From CAXBNB01 sp040151475 (GTDB taxonomy: Bacteria; Bacteroidota; Bacteroidia; Cytophagales; Cyclobacteriaceae): a stretch of 19,457 nucleotides of DNA. Each line of letters opens with the position of its first letter. Within the stretch, counting starts at the first letter, position 1. Positions 14,296 through 19,457 of the stretch are shown here, in pieces. Below the pieces are notes generated by a model. That model was not told the origin of the DNA and made no database searches. It saw only the letters and a program-made list of their open reading frames with translations. The position numbers and the translations under genes are program-made. The stretch lies in assembly GCF_040151475.1 (NCBI RefSeq), contig NZ_JBDKWG010000075.1, positions 1-19,457 of the forward strand, written 5' to 3'.

Positions 14296-14327
14296 GTCAT
14301 CACGAGGAGGCACGACGAAGTGATCTC
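14296..14327. repeat. REP-like dispersed repeat half-site
   Basis: GTCATCACGAGGAGGCACGA continues into CGAAGTGATCTC. This has the form GTCAT(TG/CA)CGAGGAGG...CGACGAAG..ATCTC, which I recall as recurring in intergenic DNA of many Bacteroidota. TCAC (14299-14302) and GTGA (14320-14323) form the hairpin base. The partner half usually seen in inverted orientation is only weakly present in the following 40 bp. Confidence 0.55.
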
Positions 14328-14384
14328 AATTTCAATAGTGATTGACGAAATGGAGGATTTTCTAATACAACACTTTATGGCTGC

Positions 14385-15413
14385 TTAGATCGCTTGGGGT
14401 AAGTTAAGTCTGTCGATACCAATGCCCGATCCTGTAGGCATCATTATTTTACCGTCAATAAATTGAGGTCCTGCAGCAATGTCATTGGTAATTAACATCG
14501 TTCCATCCATATCTACAAAATCAAGAAAAGGGCGCAATTGCCCGATAGAGGCCATTCCAACAGAGGACTCAGTCATACAACCCACCATCACTTTCAATCC
14601 TAAAGATTTAGCCTCTTTTATCATTCTCAATGCCGGAGTAAAACCTCCGCATTTCATGAGCTTGATGTTGACTCCATGAAAATGACCTGCACATTTTTTA
14701 ACATCAGTCTCATCAATTATACTTTCATCAGCAATAATTGGTAAAGGACTGTTTTCGAATACTTGCTTCATACCTTCCCAGTTGTCAGCCGCTAAAGGCT
14801 GCTCGATAAATTCAACTCCTAAATACTGCATTTCCTCTGCATTCTTCAAGGTTTCGAGGGAAGTCCAACCACAGTTGGCATCTACTCTGAATATCGATGA
14901 AGTTAGTTTTCTTAGCTCTTTAACAATCTTCAGGTCTTCCTTGGTGCCAAGCTTTATTTTGTAGAGAGGCCAGGGAAACTCCTGAAGTTTTTCAGCCATC
15001 TTTTCAATAGTATCAATGCCAATGGTATAATTAGTATTAGGAGCATTTCTTTGACTTACACCCCACAAATCAATAAGCGACTTCTTTTTTGATTTGGCAT
15101 ACAGGTCATGTATGGCCACATCCAAAGCTGAAAGCGCAAATGAATTGGATACCAATAGTTTACTCGATTTTTCCCAGAACTCCTCAGGAGCCTCAAAATT
15201 GTAAGCCTCAATTGAGGCTCTATTTTGTTCCAGCAACACCATCATTCCTTCGATGGAATAATTATAATAATTACTCGCTGATGCTTCTCCGAATCCCGAA
15301 ATATTTTCATGTTTCAGCTCTACTATCAAAGCTTTTTGGACAGATCGGGAATCGTGCGCTATTTTAAAATGATGTTTGAGCCTGAGCGTAATGGGGTGTA
15401 AAATAAGTTGCAT
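14385..15413 (-). CDS. Dipeptide epimerase, L-Ala-D/L-Glu epimerase-like (enolase superfamily)
   Basis: 342 residues, cytosolic, no signal. It epimerises the C-terminal residue of dipeptides, in most characterised relatives for murein peptide recycling. The enolase-superfamily muconate-lactonising subgroup residues are all in place: K152-I-K154 (YKIKLG), D178 in FRVDAN, E204 in EFIEQP, D229 in IIADES, K251 in NIKLMKCGG, and the GCMTESSVG loop. D301-M-D303 near the C-terminus is the acidic motif that binds the dipeptide amino group in this subgroup and separates it from MenC. Related enzymes from Cytophaga and Bacteroides have varied dipeptide specificity, so the second residue need not be Glu. 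The TPR-CHAT gene ends 286 bp upstream on the same strand, and a repeat-rich spacer follows downstream. No murein peptide transporter or amidase is adjacent. Confidence 0.9.
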   Translation of the reverse strand: MQLILHPITLRLKHHFKIAHDSRSVQKALIVELKHENISGFGEASASNYYNYSIEGMMVLLEQNRASIEAYNFEAPEEFWEKSSKLLVSNSFALSALDVAIHDLYAKSKKKSLIDLWGVSQRNAPNTNYTIGIDTIEKMAEKLQEFPWPLYKIKLGTKEDLKIVKELRKLTSSIFRVDANCGWTSLETLKNAEEMQYLGVEFIEQPLAADNWEGMKQVFENSPLPIIADESIIDETDVKKCAGHFHGVNIKLMKCGGFTPALRMIKEAKSLGLKVMVGCMTESSVGMASIGQLRPFLDFVDMDGTMLITNDIAAGPQFIDGKIMMPTGSGIGIDRLNLPQAI

Positions 15414-15699
15414 ATACTCATTGGGGTTTGTTCGGTTGAGACGAAAGGTTGTTGACCTACACCATTCATATCAGATTCCATGAGCAAGTTCGCATTTCTT
15501 ATGGAAAAGTTAATAATATTCAACGGGTAAAGAATGATTGTCAAGGAACTACATCAGTGCTTTACGATTTTGAGATTTACTAAGCAAACAAAGTTGTTTA
15601 CGATGCAAGCATCTGAAAATTAAATCACTTGTGAAAATGCATACACCGCCGTGCGTTTAAGAAGGAGAAGTATATAAAGTCATTTCGCTATAATTATTT
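15414..15699. other. Intergenic spacer without recognisable content
   Basis: 286 bp between the stop of the TPR-CHAT gene and the start of the dipeptide epimerase. A minus-strand ORF of 61 codons runs across its left part and into the epimerase in another frame, and it has no protein-like features. I see no clear terminator, no repeat and no strong TAnnTTTG element, although a promoter for the epimerase should lie here. Confidence 0.5.
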
Positions 15700-18600
15700 C
15701 TATTTCCCATAATAAACAAAAGGAGACCAATAGTATGGATTTTTGTATTGCTCTCCATGAATTCCATTTATAAATTGTCTTTTCATTTCTGCGCTGGCTT
15801 CCTTGTAGTTTTTACCTGCATTTACTTCTTTGTAAAGCCCCGTCATAAACTTCATAGTGGATTCATCTGCTACTTGCCAAAGAGACACAGAAAGACCATT
15901 GGCTCCAGCCACAAGAAATGATTGGGTAAGTCCAACTACCCCTTCGCCACCATAGATTTTACCTAATCCTGTCTCGCAAGCTGATAAATTCACAAAATCG
16001 GCTTTAATTTTCAACCCTTCTATTTCCTGCATAGTCAGATAACCATCTTCTTTAGTATTTCCGGACTGTGAAAGTACAAGTGCCGATAGCTCCGGAATCT
16101 CAGGCACCACTACACCATGAGTAGCAAAGTGGATCACCTTATAGTCATCCAATTGACCGGAAAGTGACATATCGGATATTTTTGCCTCACTGGCTGAAGA
16201 GCCTGTGAGTACTACAGAACCCGGTATGCTTGCTTTAATGGTATTTACTTCTTTCAATGTTCCAGGCAAATCCCCCCAGCTTCCAATTCCCAACTTTTGG
16301 TACGCACCACGGGTAAATGTTTTGTTGTTATTCTTCAATTCTGATTGCAACTGATTAAGTTCATCCTCCGAATTGACAGTACCTGTTGTAGCTCCTGTTC
16401 CCTGATATATAGCTCCGCCAAAGGCAAGCATTGGCTTACGGCTGGCTGGGTAATTTCGACCCTGAATCAGTGACCACACTGTAGCAGATTGGGTGTATTG
16501 AATAGTATATTTCTCTATTAAATACTTTCCATTCTGATCTATCAGTGTTTCAAAAGGCAGATAGCTCAATATTCCTTCAGGGATGATAACCAATTCTTTT
16601 TTTCCGACAACATTGCTCTCTATGGGAGCAATAAGGTATTGATACAAACCCTGAGCGATTTCCTTTATTACAGCTCCATCAGCATTTCCATTGCCCTGAT
16701 TGATGAGCAACGTTCTGTAATAATTGATCAGGTTTTCAAATTTTTCATAATTAAACATTGCCTGATCTTGCGCAACTACCACATCCTGTTTTTTACTTGG
16801 TTTAAATCCACGCTGGTTGTTCTGTGTTGTCAGCGCAACAGCTTCATATTTAGAGAGCAATGATTTGAAATTTTGATCAAAAGAAGATGTGCTGCTGTCA
16901 TCCATTCTCGGAAAGTAGCCGTAAGTATTGGAATTGGTAATGGTAATAAAAGTCGGAATACCGTGACCAGTATTCATATAACTGATCATGGCCGTATTAG
17001 AAGGCAATTTACTACTTATCAGACTAGTGGTAGCCGCAACCGGATTCGTACCGACAGACAGTTTGCTCACCAATACATTTGCTTTTACTTTTTCGAAGGT
17101 ATTAAAAGCTTCCTTATATTGTTTATTAGCCGCATAAGTAGCCGCCAATACCTCGTATAGTTTAATGCTTGTAGAAAGCTGTATAACGCTTGTTTTGTTG
17201 CCACTTGTCCTGATTGACTCGAAAAAACCTACTCCCTTTTCACCATATTTTATTGCTTCAGTAATGTTATTCTTTTTGGCGTACATCCCTGCAAGGTGAT
17301 AGTACACTTCGCTTAATTCCAACGAAAGTTTCAGTTTGGAATATATAGTTTCAGCCTCTTTGAGATATTGTTCGGCTTTGTAAGTATTATCAAATCGCTC
17401 GTAATTTAGCTGTCCCAGGATCATAAGATCTCCGGCAGCTTCTCTCGCCAACCCATATTTCTTATAAAGTGTTAGTGATTTTTCAAAGTATGTTCTTGCC
17501 TCATTGGTCTTTTTCAAATCTTTATAAACCATTCCCAGATTATGCCATCCGGCAGCCATATCCATTACCGAGCCTACCTCTTCAGCAATTTTTACACTTT
17601 CTTTAAGCTCCTGCTCTGCCAACGTCAACTTCCTAAGCCCCAGATAAGTAGATCCAATGCTACCTAACCTTTGCGAGATTTTAAATTTGTCATTATTTTT
17701 TCTATCCAGAGCAAGAGCCTTTTCATAATTTGGCAAGGCAGATGCATAATCACCGATCGCATAGTACCGATGACCTAAAGAACTATAAAATGCAGATAAC
17801 GATGCGTGTTTGTATTTTTCTCCCAAAGCTACTGCCTGTTTGGCCATCTCAATGGCTGTCTCATACTGCCCAAGATTTTCATAAGTCGATGAGATGTTGT
17901 TGTAGGTAATAGACAGACCAGATTCTTCCCCGGTCTCTTTTCCCAATTTTATAGATTGATTGTAGTACTTTAGAGACTGCTCATAATCTCCCATGTTGTT
18001 ATACACTTCTCCGAGATTTGAGGCTATTATGGTAAGCCAGGCTTTATATTCCATTTTTTGAAATATGTCATTTGCCTTTGCATAAAACACTGCGGCTCGC
18101 TTATTGTCATGATTATTTTTAAAAAAGAGTCCACCGGAGTTTGCATTTTCTCCTGCCACTGAGTCAGCTAAATGCCCTTTTTCTATATATTCAAGTATTC
18201 TGTTGTAGGTTGCTTTTGCCTCGTCCTTTTTATCCAACCTTTTATAAATACTGGCTTCATATCCTGCAAACTGCATGGCCATTTGGTAATTTGGTGGAAT
18301 AATAGTCAGTGCCAAATCAGAGGCCTTTTTATTTATCTGAGCGGCTGCTATGTCTTCCTTCTTATCTAAATGTTCAATAGCTTGTTGATCATACTTCTGA
18401 ATCTGGATGTATATGTCACCAGCTTTTGTCCATTCATTTTTAAGAAAACTCATCAATTGATACGTATCTGACAATAGACCTTTTGCAATCATTTTATCCA
18501 GGCTTTCAATTAGGGCATTATAATCTGCCACAGAAGGAATCATCTCTACAGTCTTCAACATATATTCCTTAGCCTTGAGTATATCCTTTTCCCACCAGTG

Positions 18601-19032
18601 ATAACAAGCCCTGTTAATCCAGACTTGCCACATGGTGAATTTGCCCAACTCAAAAGACTTCATCACGTACTCTTTGGATTCACCAAAGCGATTAGCATGC
18701 ATTAGGTAAGCTGTAACATTGATATACCCTGACGGATCGTCCGGATAATATTCTACCAACTTTTTGGAATCAGCAATGGCTAAATCATATTTCTCCAGTT
18801 CGCCATAACATGATCCGCGATACAAGTACCCGTAGTAACTCTTAGGATAGGTTTTGATAACATCTGTTAACACGGCGATCGCCTGATCCTTGTCCCCATT
18901 TTGATAATGACCTATGGCAACATTCAAGTCTTTTATTTCCGCATCGCTTTGAGCAAATGCACCTGACACAATGAAAGGTAAAGCAGTAAATACAATGAAA
19001 ATGCGTCGAATGAATATTTGATTGAGTAACAT
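15700..19032 (-). CDS. Exported TPR-CHAT protein (caspase-fold protease-like)
   Basis: 1110 residues from the ATG at 19032. The frame continues 16 codons to a TTG at 19080, but only the ATG gives a clean signal peptide (MLLNQIFIRRIFIVFTALPF then VSGAFAQ). Mature residues to about 130 hold about three TPRs, and about 250-620 some eight longer TPRs of roughly 40 residues (for example NLGEVYNNMGDYEQSLKYYN and YNNISSTYENLGQYETAIEM). The C-terminal third, from about 775, is a CHAT domain: VIIPEGILSYLPFETLI, HFATHG with catalytic H972, NLSACETGLG with catalytic C1019, then GVVGLTQSFLVAGANGLSVS and the closing NPYYWSPFVYYG. Both members of the His-Cys dyad are present, so it may be an active cysteine protease, exported with TPRs for partner recognition. 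It follows the caspase-like gene by 79 bp and is probably co-transcribed with it. Confidence 0.92.
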   Translation of the reverse strand: MLLNQIFIRRIFIVFTALPFIVSGAFAQSDAEIKDLNVAIGHYQNGDKDQAIAVLTDVIKTYPKSYYGYLYRGSCYGELEKYDLAIADSKKLVEYYPDDPSGYINVTAYLMHANRFGESKEYVMKSFELGKFTMWQVWINRACYHWWEKDILKAKEYMLKTVEMIPSVADYNALIESLDKMIAKGLLSDTYQLMSFLKNEWTKAGDIYIQIQKYDQQAIEHLDKKEDIAAAQINKKASDLALTIIPPNYQMAMQFAGYEASIYKRLDKKDEAKATYNRILEYIEKGHLADSVAGENANSGGLFFKNNHDNKRAAVFYAKANDIFQKMEYKAWLTIIASNLGEVYNNMGDYEQSLKYYNQSIKLGKETGEESGLSITYNNISSTYENLGQYETAIEMAKQAVALGEKYKHASLSAFYSSLGHRYYAIGDYASALPNYEKALALDRKNNDKFKISQRLGSIGSTYLGLRKLTLAEQELKESVKIAEEVGSVMDMAAGWHNLGMVYKDLKKTNEARTYFEKSLTLYKKYGLAREAAGDLMILGQLNYERFDNTYKAEQYLKEAETIYSKLKLSLELSEVYYHLAGMYAKKNNITEAIKYGEKGVGFFESIRTSGNKTSVIQLSTSIKLYEVLAATYAANKQYKEAFNTFEKVKANVLVSKLSVGTNPVAATTSLISSKLPSNTAMISYMNTGHGIPTFITITNSNTYGYFPRMDDSSTSSFDQNFKSLLSKYEAVALTTQNNQRGFKPSKKQDVVVAQDQAMFNYEKFENLINYYRTLLINQGNGNADGAVIKEIAQGLYQYLIAPIESNVVGKKELVIIPEGILSYLPFETLIDQNGKYLIEKYTIQYTQSATVWSLIQGRNYPASRKPMLAFGGAIYQGTGATTGTVNSEDELNQLQSELKNNNKTFTRGAYQKLGIGSWGDLPGTLKEVNTIKASIPGSVVLTGSSASEAKISDMSLSGQLDDYKVIHFATHGVVVPEIPELSALVLSQSGNTKEDGYLTMQEIEGLKIKADFVNLSACETGLGKIYGGEGVVGLTQSFLVAGANGLSVSLWQVADESTMKFMTGLYKEVNAGKNYKEASAEMKRQFINGIHGEQYKNPYYWSPFVYYGK

Positions 19033-19111
19033 ATTATAAAGGTTTTGGTTGGTAAACCAAAAGAGGAATATTATACTCAATAATACTATACCTGCCAGTA
19101 CGGATATTTTG

Positions 19112-19457
19112 TTACCACACTACAAAGTCAAATTCCAGATTCTCTCTCCTGCTCGTCGGATGCTGTTTGCCATTAGTCAGTTCAGACACCCGATCAAAAA
19201 CATAGTCTTTAAGTTCTGAGACCTGAACTGAACCATCTTTATCTTTGTCACATTTTTTACCCTCTAAACCTTCGAGAATTGAATAAGTAAACACCCCATT
19301 TTTCCAAGCATCAGACTCCAAGGCAAACTCAGCACCTGAGGCTGAAGAAATGACTACCGCTCCGGTTCCCTTTCTCAGGTCAGCAAAAAGCTCCTGCATG
19401 AGCTGGAACGAGTTTTCCAATCCCAAAGAATTGGATTTTGACACAATCGTTTTGAAA
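19112..19457 (-). CDS. Caspase-like protein (peptidase C14), C-terminal part only
   Basis: The 3' end of a gene whose start lies beyond the right edge. The frame is open to base 19457 (FKTIVSKSNS...), so the GTG at 19444 is not a start. The visible 114 residues match the C-terminal half of bacterial caspase-like domains: LMQELFADLRKGTGAVVISSAS, GAEFALESDAWKNGVFTYSILEGL, then an EF-hand loop, then TNGKQHPTSRRENLEFDFVVW at the terminus. The catalytic His and Cys should be upstream and cannot be checked. In Bacteroidota such domains often end larger proteins with WD40 repeats and a signal peptide, so this may be one. Its stop codon is 79 bp before the TPR-CHAT start on the same strand, which suggests an operon. 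Confidence 0.85.
   Translation of the reverse strand, partial: FKTIVSKSNSLGLENSFQLMQELFADLRKGTGAVVISSASGAEFALESDAWKNGVFTYSILEGLEGKKCDKDKDGSVQVSELKDYVFDRVSELTNGKQHPTSRRENLEFDFVVW
19214..19249 (-). other. Canonical EF-hand calcium-binding loop in the caspase-like protein
   Basis: The 12 residues DKDKDGSVQVSE fit the EF-hand loop: acidic residues at 1, 3 and 5, Gly at 6, a hydrophobic residue at 8 and Glu at 12. The motif lies between the conserved GVFTYSILEGL helix and the final TSRRENL segment. Calcium control of proteolysis is known for metacaspases; for this protein it is an inference from the loop only. Confidence 0.65.

Noticed and set aside
14064..14388. Two overlapping ORFs of 73-74 codons on opposite strands in the repeat-rich spacer
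   Set aside because: They run through palindromic repeats, so their peptides simply mirror the repeats, and there is no start signal or protein-like pattern.
15359..15544. Minus-strand ORF of 61 codons overlapping the epimerase start
   Set aside because: It overlaps the N-terminus of the dipeptide epimerase in another frame and shows no conserved features.
15700..19032. Possible Craspase-type (CRISPR-associated) TPR-CHAT protease
   Set aside because: This protein has a clear signal peptide, so it is exported, and no Cas7-11/gRAMP-like gene, cas1/cas2 or repeat array is present in the window.

Overview
The window looks like a chromosomal segment of a Bacteroidota bacterium, most likely of the order Cytophagales or close to it. 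The reasons are a moderately low GC content, start codons without clear Shine-Dalgarno sequences, several matches to the Bacteroidota -7 promoter element TAnnTTTG, and gene families typical of the phylum: an exported TolB-propeller amidohydrolase, a Cytophaga-type dipeptide epimerase, a stand-alone MenC, exported TPR-CHAT and caspase-like proteases, and the long form of QueA. The genus cannot be fixed from the sequence alone. There is no rRNA, no recognisable tRNA and no CRISPR array.

Left part (1-2629): a group II intron-type reverse transcriptase fragment (minus strand, cut by the window edge and truncated at its 5' side) lies next to a short-chain dehydrogenase and an AraC-family regulator, both on the plus strand. 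They are followed by the remnant of an IS110-family insertion sequence. That remnant keeps the first 32 codons of the transposase and a structured upstream non-coding segment, which is where IS110-group elements encode their bridge RNA. The SDR/AraC pair is therefore flanked on both sides by decayed mobile elements.

Middle left (2630-7114, all plus strand): an exported protein of unknown function; a coiled-coil protein built of 21-residue repeats ending in a lone histidine-kinase DHp segment without an ATPase domain; a 35-residue lysine-rich protein; a small membrane protein; a DUF3592-like membrane protein; and an NAD(P)-binding epimerase/dehydratase-like protein. The spacers are large enough that most are probably transcribed separately.

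Centre (7115-9863): a palindrome-rich spacer, then QueA (queuosine tRNA modification, minus) divergent from MenC (menaquinone synthesis, plus). Right part (9942-15413, minus): an unknown membrane-anchored protein 33 bp downstream of a large exported TolB-propeller/amidohydrolase, a second palindrome-rich spacer with REP-like sequences, and an L-Ala-D/L-Glu-type dipeptide epimerase.

Right end (15700-19457, minus): an exported TPR-CHAT protease-like protein of about 1110 residues lies directly downstream of the 3' end of a caspase-like (peptidase C14) gene that carries a canonical EF-hand calcium loop. These two caspase-fold proteins probably form one transcription unit. With the IS110 bridge-RNA remnant, they are the parts most worth a second look.
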